In this document: positions 9,134-17,375 of the stretch, one piece after another
How the letters are laid out: each line of letters opens with the position of its first letter
Numbering within the stretch: position 1 is the first letter of the stretch
DNA from: Hyphomicrobiales bacterium
GTDB taxonomy: Bacteria; Pseudomonadota; Alphaproteobacteria; Rhizobiales; Rhizobiaceae
DNA length: 64,000 nucleotides
Direction: 5' to 3'
NCBI GenBank assembly: GCA_900473745.1
Contig: UCMW01000009.1
Location: 124,001 to 188,000, forward strand
The notes under the pieces: model-generated
What the model was told of the DNA's origin: nothing
What the model saw: only the letters and a program-made list of their open reading frames with translations
Database searches by the model: none
Position numbers and translations under genes: made by a program

Positions 9134-10993
9134 ATGCCGACTCGCTCCCTCACCGATCCGCTCTTCGCCGCCGAGGCCCAAGAAGGCCCGCTTGCCGTGT
9201 TGAAGCGCGTCTATGGTTATCCGGCCTTTCGCGGGCGCCAGGCGGAGGTGGTCTCCCATGTCGTTTCGGGTGGCGATGCCGTCGTCTTGTTTCCGACGGG
9301 GGCCGGCAAGTCGCTGTGTTTCCAGGTGCCGGCACTCTGCCGGCCGGGCGTGGGGGTTGTCGTCTCGCCGCTGATTGCGCTGATGCGCGACCAAGTCGAG
9401 GCGCTGAAAGGGCTCGGGGTCCGGGCGGCGGCGCTGAATTCGACGCTGTCGCGCGAGCAGTATGTCGAGATCCGCCGGGCGCTCGATCGCGGCGAACTCG
9501 ATTTTCTCTATGTGACACCGGAGCGGACGGCGACGCCGGGTTTTGTCGAGATGATGCAAGGGGTCGAGATCGCGCTCTTTGCCATCGACGAGGCCCATTG
9601 CGTTTCGCAATGGGGGCATGACTTCCGGCCGGAATATCGCGAGCTGGGCAAGCTCACGGACCTTTTTCCCGGCGTGCCGCGGCTGGCGCTCACCGCGACT
9701 GCCGATCCGCATACGCGGGAAGACATCATCGAGCGGCTTGGCCTGCATGATGCGGAAGTGTTCACCACCTCCTTCGACCGGCCGAACATCGCCTATGAGA
9801 TCGTCGAGCGCGACCAGCCGCGCCAGCAGTTGTTGCGGTTCCTGTCGCGCCACAAGGGATCGAGCGGCATCGTCTATTGTCTCTCCCGCGCCAAGGTCGA
9901 GGAGATCGCGACCTGGCTGGACGATCAGGGGATCCGGGCGCTTCCCTATCATGCCGGCATGGATCGGGCTGTCCGGGATGCCAATCAGGACGCGTTTCTG
10001 AAGGAAGAAGACCTCTGCCTCGTCGCGACGGTCGCCTTCGGCATGGGCATCGACAAGCCGAATGTGCGCTATGTGGCGCATCTTGATCTGCCGGGTTCGG
10101 TCGAGGCCTATTACCAGGAGACGGGCCGCGCGGGGCGTGACGGGCTGCCGTCCGAAGTGTGGATGGCCTATGGCATGGCCGATGTCATCCAGCGCGGGCG
10201 GATGATTGATGAGGGCGGGGCTGCCGACGAGATCAAGCGGGTGGAGCGGGCCAAGCTCAATGCGCTCCTGGCCATCTGCGAGACGCCGGGCTGCCGGCGC
10301 CAGGCGATCCTGAAGCATTTCGGCGAAGCGCATTCCGGCGGATGCGGCAATTGCGATACCTGCCTCAAACCCGTCGAGACCTGGGACGGGCTGGACGCGG
10401 CGATCAAGGCGCTGGCGGCGATCTACCGGACCGGCGAGCGCTTCGGCACAGGCCACCTGATCGACGTCTTGCTCGGCACCGAGAACGACAAGACGCAGCG
10501 CTTCGGGCATTGTGACATGCCGGTCTTCGGCGTGGGCAAGGATTTGCCGTCGAAGACCTGGCAATCGGTGTTTCGCCAGCTGCTGGCGGCCGGTTACGTG
10601 CGCGTGGACCATACGGCCTTCGGCGCGTTGAAACTAGAGGACAGTGCCCGTGCCGTGTTCAAGCGCGAGGTCGAGGTGCGCTTCCGCAAGGACCGTCCGA
10701 CGACGGGCAAGGCGGCGCGGGGCTCGTCTTCGGCGCGGGCGGCAAGTGCCAAGGCGGGGCTCGACCAGGCGGATCAGGAACTGTTCGAGGCACTGAGGGC
10801 CAGGCGCATGGAGCTTGCCCGCGAACAGGGCGTGCCGCCCTATGTCGTCTTCCCCGACACGACGCTGATCGCGCTCGCCACCGAGCGCCCCCTGGACGAG
10901 GATGAGATGCTCGGCATTTCCGGCATCGGGCAAGCGAAGCTGGAGCGCTATGGAGACGCATTTCTCGAGGTGATCACGGCCTATTCGCGGTGA
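9134..10993 (+). CDS. recQ: ATP-dependent DNA helicase RecQ
   Basis: This 619-residue RecQ helicase acts in recombination repair and fork processing. Domains in order are: helicase core with Walker A PTGAGKS (54-60) and DEAH (152-155); helicase C-terminal domain with [10 protein letters not shown] (328-337); RecQ zinc-binding cluster (C382, C387, C404, C407/C410); winged helix; and an HRDC domain at about 540-619. A low-complexity Ser/Ala linker (about 525-540) precedes HRDC. It is divergent from the deoxyribosyltransferase gene and followed by a small repeat hairpin. Confidence 0.97.
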   Translation: MPTRSLTDPLFAAEAQEGPLAVLKRVYGYPAFRGRQAEVVSHVVSGGDAVVLFPTGAGKSLCFQVPALCRPGVGVVVSPLIALMRDQVEALKGLGVRAAALNSTLSREQYVEIRRALDRGELDFLYVTPERTATPGFVEMMQGVEIALFAIDEAHCVSQWGHDFRPEYRELGKLTDLFPGVPRLALTATADPHTREDIIERLGLHDAEVFTTSFDRPNIAYEIVERDQPRQQLLRFLSRHKGSSGIVYCLSRAKVEEIATWLDDQGIRALPYHAGMDRAVRDANQDAFLKEEDLCLVATVAFGMGIDKPNVRYVAHLDLPGSVEAYYQETGRAGRDGLPSEVWMAYGMADVIQRGRMIDEGGAADEIKRVERAKLNALLAICETPGCRRQAILKHFGEAHSGGCGNCDTCLKPVETWDGLDAAIKALAAIYRTGERFGTGHLIDVLLGTENDKTQRFGHCDMPVFGVGKDLPSKTWQSVFRQLLAAGYVRVDHTAFGALKLEDSARAVFKREVEVRFRKDRPTTGKAARGSSSARAASAKAGLDQADQELFEALRARRMELAREQGVPPYVVFPDTTLIALATERPLDEDEMLGISGIGQAKLERYGDAFLEVITAYSR

Positions 10994-11003
10994 GCGTGTC
11001 CGT

Positions 11004-11019
11004 CTCCCCTCAAGGGGAG
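11004..11019. repeat. Short palindrome between recQ and vapC
   Basis: Seven-bp arms CTCCCCT/AGGGGAG surround a 2-bp centre. It matches the core of the GC-rich repeats seen elsewhere in the window and may also end recQ or vapBC transcripts. Confidence 0.6.
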
Positions 11020-11028
11020 GTTGGGAGT

Positions 11029-11454
11029 TCACCAACCCAGATCTGTGTGTCCAAAATCATTGCCCCTATAGGCAATCCTGGACTTCGCGACTGTGGCGCA
11101 AGCATAGCTGAAACAATCGCCCAGATTGAGCTTTGCCGCGTGGTTGACGATCTTCCCGAACTGCTGGGCAGCATCCAGGGCCTTGTGCCCGATATCACCT
11201 GTCACATCAATTTCGCGAGCTTCGAGATCAGCAATAAACTGGTCAACAAGGCGGCGTGCCGTCGCGACCATGTCCGGGGTCGCCGGCGTGCCGCTGCCCG
11301 CCAAACGGCGGGCGATGGAGAGGGGCGCCTCGAGCCGCATGATGGCGGAGACGTAAAAGGGGCCACCTTGCCGCTCCAGCTGCTCCATCAAGGCATCGGC
11401 GTCGTCTTCCCTCGTGATGATCGCGACAGCGACGGAGGCATCTATTAAGAGCAT
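11029..11454 (-). CDS. vapC: VapC family toxin, PIN-domain ribonuclease
   Basis: The 141-residue protein is a PIN-domain RNase, toxin of a VapBC module. Acidic metal-binding residues are visible as D5 (LLIDASV), E42 (RLEAPL), D113 (LNLGDCFSYA) and D133 (GNDF). VapC toxins cleave tRNA or rRNA and are neutralised by VapB. The ATG at 11454 shares its first base with the vapB stop codon (TGATG) and begins right at the conserved first strand, so it is preferred over an in-frame start at 11472. Confidence 0.92.
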   Translation of the reverse strand: MLLIDASVAVAIITREDDADALMEQLERQGGPFYVSAIMRLEAPLSIARRLAGSGTPATPDMVATARRLVDQFIADLEAREIDVTGDIGHKALDAAQQFGKIVNHAAKLNLGDCFSYACATVAKSRIAYRGNDFGHTDLGW

Positions 11455-11696
11455 CAGGCGTCCTCGCCCCACATCTCATCTGTTTCCCGCTTGTGATCGC
11501 CGGGATGAAAGGGGCCAGCGGCTTCGGCCATGGCCAAGGTATTGGCAAGACGTTCGCGGACAGACAACTTCGCCTTGCGGCCGGCGATCGCGTCCTTCAG
11601 CGCAGCCTTGACCGCATCGACCTTGCTCGTCTTCGTCAGGCCAATCAGTTCGTTGGTCAGCATGTCCACTTCGGGGTCCTTGATATAGAGCGGCAT
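11454..11696 (-). CDS. vapB: VapB family antitoxin (Rv0623-like)
   Basis: The 80-residue product starts MPLYIKDPEVDMLTNELI, the typical N-terminus of the Rv0623/PSK-type VapB antitoxins. A C-terminal toxin-binding tail rich in acidic and aromatic residues follows. It is the first gene of a coupled vapBC pair. Upstream, two copies of CATATCCT (11702-11709 and 11724-11731), each followed by CGAT, are candidate autoregulatory sites. The ATG at 11696 matches the family's usual start; an in-frame start at 11726 would add an atypical leader. Confidence 0.9.
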   Translation of the reverse strand: MPLYIKDPEVDMLTNELIGLTKTSKVDAVKAALKDAIAGRKAKLSVRERLANTLAMAEAAGPFHPGDHKRETDEMWGEDA

Positions 11697-11781
11697 GGCA
11701 GCATATCCTTTCGATGAAATCATCATATCCTCGATCGCATATTGTTTCCAGCCGACGTCTTGAGCGGTGGTTCGCTCGCCC

Positions 11782-11825
11782 TCATCCAGCGCTTTGCGCT
11801 ACCTTCTCCCCGCTGGGGAGAAGGG
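11782..11825. repeat. Palindromic repeat overlapping the 3' end of the AraC-type gene
   Basis: Two hairpins, AGCGCTTTGCGCT (11788-11800) and CCTTCTCCCC/GGGGAGAAGG (11802-11811 and 11815-11824), form one copy of the GC-rich repeat. The copy supplies the last codons and stop of the minus-strand AraC gene. Confidence 0.7.
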
Positions 11826-12963
11826 AAAGACGCCGCCTCCAATCGCTCGGACTCGCTCCGGTGACCCGCAGGAATTCCCGGTTGAAATTGGACTTGGTGA
11901 TGAAGCCGGCCTCGAAGAGGATGCGGGTGATCGGCATGTCGGTGTCGGCGAGCAGGCGGCAGGCCTCGGCGATGCGGTGGTCGTTGACATAGTGCGAGAC
12001 GCTCATGCCATGCACGCGGTTGACGGCTTCCGACACGGCACGCGCGGGTGAGCCGAGGCGGCGGGCGAGACGGGCGAGGTTGAGGTCCGGATCGGTCCAG
12101 AGGCGTTTTGCCGTCATCAGGCGGTCGAGATCGGCGGCGAGGCGGCGGTGGTCTTCGGTGGACGGCTTTGCCGCGGCAGCGGGCGGCGAGGCAGGCATCC
12201 CTGGCGCAGTATGGTCTGGCGATGCCGGGGGCATGACCCTGTTGTCGCCGGTGTCACCTCCTCCGGTGCGCTCCCCTTCGCCGCTTCCCTCGCCCACTTC
12301 CTCCTGGCCGGCGGTGACGGCCCCGATGCCGAGCAGCAGCAGGATCAGCGTCGTGGCGGCAGAGACGACCATGGGCGAGTAACGCCCCCCGGACCAGAGC
12401 ATGTCGAGGCTGATCGCAACATCCGTCAGGGCCGAGGTGATGAGCGCGATCCCGGTCAGTTGCAGGGCGCGGTAGGAGCGCAGGGCGCCATCGAGACGGG
12501 CGGCGACGAGGCCATCGGGACCGAGCCGGGCAAGCCAGAGCAGCGCCACGCCATAACCGAGGAAAATGGCGATGAGGACGAGATCGACGGGAATACGCAG
12601 GGCCTCGGGGATACCGAAAGTCTGAGGCAGCCGCATCGAGAGCAGGATGGCGGCAATCAGGACGGTCGGAAGGAGATGCGGCCAGTCGGCGCGTGACAAG
12701 CCCTGCCGCTCGCGGGCGAGATCGCGGAAGGCCAGATAAGAGAGCGCCGGAATGAGGCTCGCCATGACAGGCAGGACAGCGAGGACCTGGGTCATGCCGT
12801 AACCCCAGCGCAGCCCGACGAGCAGGCTCTGCACGATATGCAGGACGATCAGCGCGAGGAAGAGGCCATGCGTTCCCCAGCTGTCGCGGCCCTCGAGCAG
12901 CAGACGCACGAGGAAGACGGCGAGGAAGAGGGCCACCAGAAAGGAGAGCGGGACGAAGAGCAT
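11782..12963 (-). CDS. Membrane-anchored AraC family transcriptional regulator
   Basis: The 393-residue protein joins an N-terminal block of about six or seven hydrophobic segments (residues 1-200), a Gly/Pro-rich linker (about 215-270) and a C-terminal AraC/XylS DNA-binding domain (about 285-378). The DNA-binding part includes RIAEACRLLADTDMPITRI and AGFITKSNFNREFLRVTG. Such proteins are thought to sense a membrane or periplasmic signal while staying at the membrane; the target genes are unknown. The final residues, about LSLLPSGEKVAQSAG, are encoded by an intergenic-type palindromic repeat, so the native C-terminus was probably rewritten by repeat insertion. Confidence 0.85.
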   Translation of the reverse strand: MLFVPLSFLVALFLAVFLVRLLLEGRDSWGTHGLFLALIVLHIVQSLLVGLRWGYGMTQVLAVLPVMASLIPALSYLAFRDLARERQGLSRADWPHLLPTVLIAAILLSMRLPQTFGIPEALRIPVDLVLIAIFLGYGVALLWLARLGPDGLVAARLDGALRSYRALQLTGIALITSALTDVAISLDMLWSGGRYSPMVVSAATTLILLLLGIGAVTAGQEEVGEGSGEGERTGGGDTGDNRVMPPASPDHTAPGMPASPPAAAAKPSTEDHRRLAADLDRLMTAKRLWTDPDLNLARLARRLGSPARAVSEAVNRVHGMSVSHYVNDHRIAEACRLLADTDMPITRILFEAGFITKSNFNREFLRVTGASPSDWRRRLSLLPSGEKVAQSAG

Positions 12964-13136
12964 GCGTTGTTTCGGCCGAGATGAGCGTGGTTTGATGCCG
13001 TGACCATGACCGAAAGCGCGATCCCGGTCGACCCGGATCGCGATTAAGGTCGCGCATCATAGGAGGTGGGCGGCAGATGGAGGGCATCGAAACCGGCCCG
13101 CCAAACTGTGGCGCGCCAAGACAGGAGCTGCCGACC

Positions 13137-13883
13137 ATGCGCAAAAGAACGATCCTTCTCTCCATCCTCGGCGGTCTCGTCGGCCTCGCGATCATCGACG
13201 GCAGCGCGCAGATGATCCGGGCGAGCGACGCGATTTCCGGCCCTCTCGACCTGACCGGCGTCACACGGCTGACGGTGACGGGAGCGGCCAGCGACATCTC
13301 CATCTCGACCCGGGGCGGCAGCAAACAGGAGGCCGTGCTGTCCGGCACGCGGCATGGCTGGGGCGCCCTTTGGCGGTCGGGCTGGTTTGCCGGGGATTGC
13401 GCCGGGCAGGCCCGGATGACGCGAGACGGCGACACGCTGACCGTGGACATGGGCGATCGCGGCGGTTTCTTCGGCTGGAACGAGTGGGACGACTGCACGC
13501 TGACGCTGGCGGCCGGACTCGCGCCGGAGGCTATGGTGTCGATCCGCCAGAACGCGGCGCGCATCACGCTTGCGGGCGATTTCTCCGTGATCGACATCGA
13601 CAGCGATGCCGGCGATTTTTCCTTTACCGGTCATGCCGCCTCCGTCGCCGTCTCAGGAGCGGCGCTCAGGGCGCGGCTTGCCTTCGAGCGCGTGCTGAAC
13701 ACCGAGGAGATCCGGATTTCGGGCGCCATGCTCGACGCATCGCTGCGGTTTCTCGTGCCGACGCCGATCTCCTACGGCGTGGAGGCGGTGGCGTCCTATG
13801 TCGACAGCGCGCTGCCGAACACGCCGGGAGCCAAGCCCGACATCCGGATCCGCGGCGAGATGGCACGGGTGCGGATCGAGTGA
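13137..13883 (+). CDS. Exported or membrane-anchored beta-rich protein of unknown function
   Basis: The 248-residue product begins with a basic stretch and a hydrophobic helix (MRKRTILLSILGGLVGLAII), a signal peptide or anchor. The remainder is rich in short beta strands resembling DUF4097-like adhesin or auto-transporter stalk proteins (repeated patterns such as ITLAGDFSVIDIDSDAGDFS). I do not recognise a specific family with confidence. The ATG at 13137 is preceded by AGGAG with 9-nt spacing, so it is preferred over the upstream in-frame ATG at 13077. It is divergent from the AraC-type gene. Confidence 0.7.
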   Translation: MRKRTILLSILGGLVGLAIIDGSAQMIRASDAISGPLDLTGVTRLTVTGAASDISISTRGGSKQEAVLSGTRHGWGALWRSGWFAGDCAGQARMTRDGDTLTVDMGDRGGFFGWNEWDDCTLTLAAGLAPEAMVSIRQNAARITLAGDFSVIDIDSDAGDFSFTGHAASVAVSGAALRARLAFERVLNTEEIRISGAMLDASLRFLVPTPISYGVEAVASYVDSALPNTPGAKPDIRIRGEMARVRIE

Positions 13884-13976
13884 GTTCAGGCTGCAGGATG
13901 GGGCGACATTCCGCGAAGCCGCGCAGCATCAGGGCCTCGAAACGGTGAGCGCTGATCGTCGCGGCATGGCATCAAC

Positions 13977-14001
13977 CCTCCCCTTCCCTTAAGGGGGGAG
14001 G
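13977..14001. repeat. GC-rich palindromic repeat
   Basis: The hairpin with CCTCCCC and GGGGAGG arms matches the cores of the repeats near 8.3 and 16.1 kb. It lies between the exported-protein gene and the CurA-like gene; the rest of this 300-bp gap shows nothing else I can support. Confidence 0.65.
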
Positions 14002-14180
14002 TCGACACCGGCCTTGCCGTCATGAACGAGACAGAATGTCATGGAACAACGGATGGCGGGTGCCGTTGACTGGTTCATGATCGGCGCCGCGGGCTCCTGC
14101 ATTGCAGGATCGGCCGGCAGACGGCGCCCGTTTCAGAAAGTCTCGTCCAGCGACGGGGTTTGCAAGCCAGGAGACATTCC

Positions 14181-15242
14181 ATGCCGCAATCGACCACGAG
14201 CAATCGCCGCTTCGTGCTGGCGGAGCGCCCCAAGGGCGAACCCGACGACCGCACACTCAGGCTGGAGACGACTGAGGTCCCCGAGCCCGGCGACGGTCAG
14301 ATGCTGCTGCGCACGGTCTTCCTGTCGCTTGATCCCTATATGCGCGGGCGGATGAGCGATGCGCCGTCCTATGCGGCGCCCGTCGAGATCGGCGCCACCA
14401 TGGTCGGCGGGACAGTGTCGCGCGTCGTGACCTCGAAGCTCGACGGCTTCAGCGAAGGTGACTGGGTGGTCGGGTTCTCCGGCTGGCAGGACTATGCGCT
14501 GTCCGAAGGCCGCGGCGTGACGAAGCTCGGCGCCAATCCGAGCCATCCGTCCTGGGCGCTCGGCGTCACGGGCATGCCGGGCTTCACCGCCTGGTCGGGC
14601 CTGAAGGAGATCGGCCAGCCGAAGGCCGGCGAGACTTTGGTCGTCGGTGGTGCGTCGGGGCCGGTGGGCGCGACCGTCGGCCAGATCGGCAAGCTCCTCG
14701 GGCTGACCGTCGTCGGCATTGCCGGCGGGGCGGAGAAATGCGCTCATGTGGTCGACACGCTCGGTTTCGACGCCTGCATCGACTACAAGACCGGCGACTT
14801 TGCCGAAAAGCTCAAGGCGGCGACGCCTGGGGGTATCGACATCTATTTCGAGAATGTCGGCGGCAAGGTCTTCGATGCCGTAGCTCCCCTGCTCAACACC
14901 GGTGCGCGCATTCCGCTCTGCGGGCTGGTTGCCCAGTATAACGCGACCTCGCTGCCCGATGGACCGGATCGGCTAGGCTGGCTGATGGGCCTTTTCCTCA
15001 AGAAGCGGATCACCCTGCGCGGCTTCATCGTCTTCGACGATTTCGGTCCTCTCTATCCGGAATTCGCCAAGGAGATTAACGGCTGGGTCGAGGCCGGCAA
15101 GATCAAATACCGCGAGGAAATGATCGACGGGCTGGAAGAGGCACCGCGCGCCTTTGTCGGACTGTTGCGCGGCGAAGGATTCGGCAAGCGGGTGATCCGC
15201 GTCGGGCCGGATGACCAACTGCCACTTCACTCCCAACACTGA
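14181..15242 (+). CDS. NADP-dependent zinc-free alcohol dehydrogenase-like oxidoreductase (CurA/leukotriene B4 dehydrogenase type)
   Basis: The 353-residue medium-chain reductase has the family N-terminus (RFVLAERPKGEPDD, then SLDPYMRGRMSD at about 49-60) and a Rossmann loop VVGGASGPVGATVGQ (about 154-168). The NADPH-site stretch EKCAHVVDTLGFDACIDYK and downstream FENVGGKVFDAVAPLLN also fit. It lacks the zinc-ligand Cys cluster. Relatives reduce alpha,beta-unsaturated ketones, aldehydes or curcumin, a detoxification role. ATG 14181 has AGGAGA just upstream. The DJ-1-like gene starts 20 nt downstream, so the two are likely one operon. Confidence 0.92.
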   Translation: MPQSTTSNRRFVLAERPKGEPDDRTLRLETTEVPEPGDGQMLLRTVFLSLDPYMRGRMSDAPSYAAPVEIGATMVGGTVSRVVTSKLDGFSEGDWVVGFSGWQDYALSEGRGVTKLGANPSHPSWALGVTGMPGFTAWSGLKEIGQPKAGETLVVGGASGPVGATVGQIGKLLGLTVVGIAGGAEKCAHVVDTLGFDACIDYKTGDFAEKLKAATPGGIDIYFENVGGKVFDAVAPLLNTGARIPLCGLVAQYNATSLPDGPDRLGWLMGLFLKKRITLRGFIVFDDFGPLYPEFAKEINGWVEAGKIKYREEMIDGLEEAPRAFVGLLRGEGFGKRVIRVGPDDQLPLHSQH

Positions 15243-15262
15243 AACAAGAAGGAATGACACAG

Positions 15263-15937
15263 ATGAAAATCCTGATGGTTCTTACCTCTCACGACCAGCT
15301 CGGCGATACCGGCAAGAAGACCGGATTCTGGCTGGAAGAATTTGCAGCACCCTATTACGTCCTGAAGGATGCCGGGGCCGAGATCACGCTCGCCTCGCCG
15401 AAGGGTGGCCAGCCGCCGCTCGATCCGAAAAGCGACGAGCCGGACGCACAGACGGAAGCGACGGACCGGTTCAAGGCCGACCAGACGGCGCAGCAGCTGC
15501 TCGCTTCGACTACGCCGCTGTCACACATCGATCCTGATGACTTCGACGCAGTCTTCTATCCTGGCGGCCATGGTCCGCTCTGGGATCTGGCGGAAGACAA
15601 GGACAGCATCGCCCTAATCGAGACTTTTGCGGCCAAGGACCGGCCGATCGGCGCGGTGTGCCATGCGCCGGGCGTGTTTCGCCACGTCAAGGGCAAAAAC
15701 GGGCAGCCGCTGGTCCACGGCCGCAAGGTGACGGGCTTCACCAATTCGGAGGAGGAAGCAGTGGGCCTGACCCAGGTCGTGCCCTTCCTCGTGGAGAACA
15801 TGCTGCAGGAGCGCGGCGGCCGCTATGAAAAGGGCGCCGACTGGGGCGTGTTTGTGGTGACCGACGGCAAGCTGGTGACGGGTCAGAACCCGGCCTCGTC
15901 GGAAGAGGCGGCCAAGGCGCTGTTGGCGCTGCTGTAA
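15263..15937 (+). CDS. DJ-1/PfpI family protein (class I glutamine amidotransferase-like, Hsp31/glyoxalase III type)
   Basis: The 224-residue protein has the DJ-1/PfpI nucleophile elbow AVCHAPG with C133 and H134, the acidic partner E25 in TGFWLEEFA, and YPGGHGPLWDL. This architecture matches Hsp31-like chaperone/glyoxalase III proteins that deal with methylglyoxal or protein glycation. The start at 15263 is spaced correctly from AGAAGGA; the in-frame ATG at 15254 directly abuts that site. Its likely operon with an enone reductase fits carbonyl-stress defence, an inference. Confidence 0.9.
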   Translation: MKILMVLTSHDQLGDTGKKTGFWLEEFAAPYYVLKDAGAEITLASPKGGQPPLDPKSDEPDAQTEATDRFKADQTAQQLLASTTPLSHIDPDDFDAVFYPGGHGPLWDLAEDKDSIALIETFAAKDRPIGAVCHAPGVFRHVKGKNGQPLVHGRKVTGFTNSEEEAVGLTQVVPFLVENMLQERGGRYEKGADWGVFVVTDGKLVTGQNPASSEEAAKALLALL

Positions 15938-15947
15938 GGCGGTGTGC

Positions 15948-16102
15948 CCACCCTCCCATTGAGGGGCAGGGTCGGAGCGGAGCTCCGGGGTGGAGTGAAC
16001 GTTAGAGGCGCAAGCTCAGCTCAATGAGGTGGAACTCGTCGCCATTTGCGCCTCCACCCGCCGATTTGAAGCGACCTCCCCCTCAAGGGGGAGGTGGGAG
16101 CC
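15948..16102. repeat. Cluster of GC-rich palindromic repeats
   Basis: Two modules are present: CCCTCCCATTGAGGGGCAGGG with GGAGCGGAGCTCC (15949-15990), and CGACCTCCCCCTCAAGGGGGAGGTGGGAG (16071-16100). The second module ends immediately at the stop codon of the convergent GNAT gene. Confidence 0.7.
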
Positions 16103-16606
16103 TCACTCCCCGAGCTTCAGCTCCATCATCGTCAGGTCCAGCCAACGGCCGAATTTCTGGCCGACTTCGTGGTGCGTGCCGACAAGGCGGAAGCCGAGGC
16201 TCCTGTGGAGGGCGATGGAGCCGGTGTTGCCGGCTTCGATGGCGGCGATCATGACGTGGATGCCCCCCCGTGTCGCCCGTTCGATCAGGGCCGTCATCAG
16301 GGCCTTGCCGAGGCCGCGACCGTAAAAATCCTTCTCGACATAGACGGAGTGCTCGACCGACTGGCGGAAGCCGTCGAAGGCGCGCCAGTCGCCATAGGAG
16401 GCGTAGCCGGCGATGCGGCCGTCGATTTCGATGACGAGGATCGGAAAGCCGCGAGCCTGGCGGGCCTCGAACCAGGCCTTTCGGTTGTCGAGATCGACCA
16501 GGGTCTCGTTCCAGATCGCGGTGGTCTCGGCAACGGCGTGATTGTAGATGTCGAGGATGGCGGGAAGGTCGGCTTCGGTGGCGTCGCGCAGAATGAGATT
16601 GGACAT
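16103..16606 (-). CDS. GNAT N-acetyltransferase, phosphinothricin/methionine sulfone acetyltransferase type
   Basis: The 167-residue protein begins LILRDATEADLPAILDIYNH, typical of the PAT/MnaT acetyltransferase group. It has the acetyl-CoA site VYVEKDFYGRGLGKALM (about 88-104) and the family segment VMIAAIEAGNTGSIALHRSL. Members acetylate phosphinothricin, methionine sulfoximine/sulfone or other small amines. The ATG at 16606 starts directly at the conserved domain; the reading frame extends upstream but without family similarity. The upstream membrane-protein gene is divergent. Confidence 0.9.
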   Translation of the reverse strand: MSNLILRDATEADLPAILDIYNHAVAETTAIWNETLVDLDNRKAWFEARQARGFPILVIEIDGRIAGYASYGDWRAFDGFRQSVEHSVYVEKDFYGRGLGKALMTALIERATRGGIHVMIAAIEAGNTGSIALHRSLGFRLVGTHHEVGQKFGRWLDLTMMELKLGE

Positions 16607-16739
16607 GATCGGGCTTTTGCATTTTCCAGCGGAAAAACCGCCAAGCGGAACAGGAATGTGACGGGCGATACTTCGCCACGTCGAGACATCGGGCAACAAG
16701 GGGTTAAAGGCAAGACCACCACAGACGGAAAACGCGCGC

Positions 16740-17219
16740 ATGAACTCTCTTCTTCCCGGCCTCCTCACCCGATACACCCTCGTTTTCATCGCAGCGCAAA
16801 TCTTCATCCATCTGCTGGTGCTGGCGCTCGACAGCTATGGCTGGGGCGACAGCCTGTCGTCGGCCGGCAATGTGGCCGTGTTGATGGCCGCCGGCTCATC
16901 TGCCGGCAGCTTCGTGGCCGAGCGGCTGAAGGCACGCCCGAGCTGGGGGCTGAGCCTCAAGCTGTGCGCCCTGCTCGCGGTCGTCGCCACGGTTCTTGGC
17001 GGCTTGGTGCTGGCCGGCATCGTCTTGTTCAACGGCCTCACCATGGCGGAGCTGCAGCTGCTGGCCGGCGAAATGGGCATGACGCCTGTCACGGCGGCGC
17101 TGGTGCTGGCGGGTGTTTCGCTGGCTCTTTCCTTTCCGGTGACGTTGGCGGGTTTTCGCATCGGAGCCGGTCAGGTGGCGAAGCACATCGAGAAACAGGC
17201 CAAGCTGACGGGGATCTGA
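16740..17219 (+). CDS. Small integral membrane protein of unknown function (ABZJ_00895-like)
   Basis: The 159-residue protein has four predicted membrane helices (about 10-30, 40-60, 70-95 and 118-142) and a short charged C-terminus. The pattern and length resemble the ABZJ_00895 family of uncharacterised membrane proteins, an identification from memory and only moderately sure. It is divergent from the GNAT gene and convergent with the hemolysin-III gene, separated from it by a palindromic repeat. Confidence 0.65.
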   Translation: MNSLLPGLLTRYTLVFIAAQIFIHLLVLALDSYGWGDSLSSAGNVAVLMAAGSSAGSFVAERLKARPSWGLSLKLCALLAVVATVLGGLVLAGIVLFNGLTMAELQLLAGEMGMTPVTAALVLAGVSLALSFPVTLAGFRIGAGQVAKHIEKQAKLTGI

Positions 17220-17236
17220 GGGGCGTTCCTTAAAGT

Positions 17237-17353
17237 CGTCATGCTCGGGCTTGTCCCGGGCATCTGCTGCGGTTGCCCAGCGCGCCACGTCAGCAAAAAG
17301 GTCGAGCCTGTCGTAGACCTCGGCAGATCCTCGGGACAAGCCCGAGGATGACG
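17237..17353. repeat. Long inverted repeat with CGGGCTTGTCCCG core
   Basis: A segment of about 31 bp at 17237-17267 (GTCATGCTCGGGCTTGTCCC and onward) recurs inverted, with a few mismatches, at 17323-17353. About 55 bp lie between the copies. It sits between two convergent genes and belongs to a different family from the CTCCCCC-type repeats. It could also act as a bidirectional transcription barrier. Confidence 0.75.
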
Positions 17354-17375
17354 ATCCAATGAAATCCTGGTGCCC

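Noticed and set aside
8996..10612. Upstream extension of the deoxyribosyltransferase frame to 729 codons
   Set aside because: The extra part is antisense to recQ and precedes the conserved N-terminal strand; the real start is at 8995.
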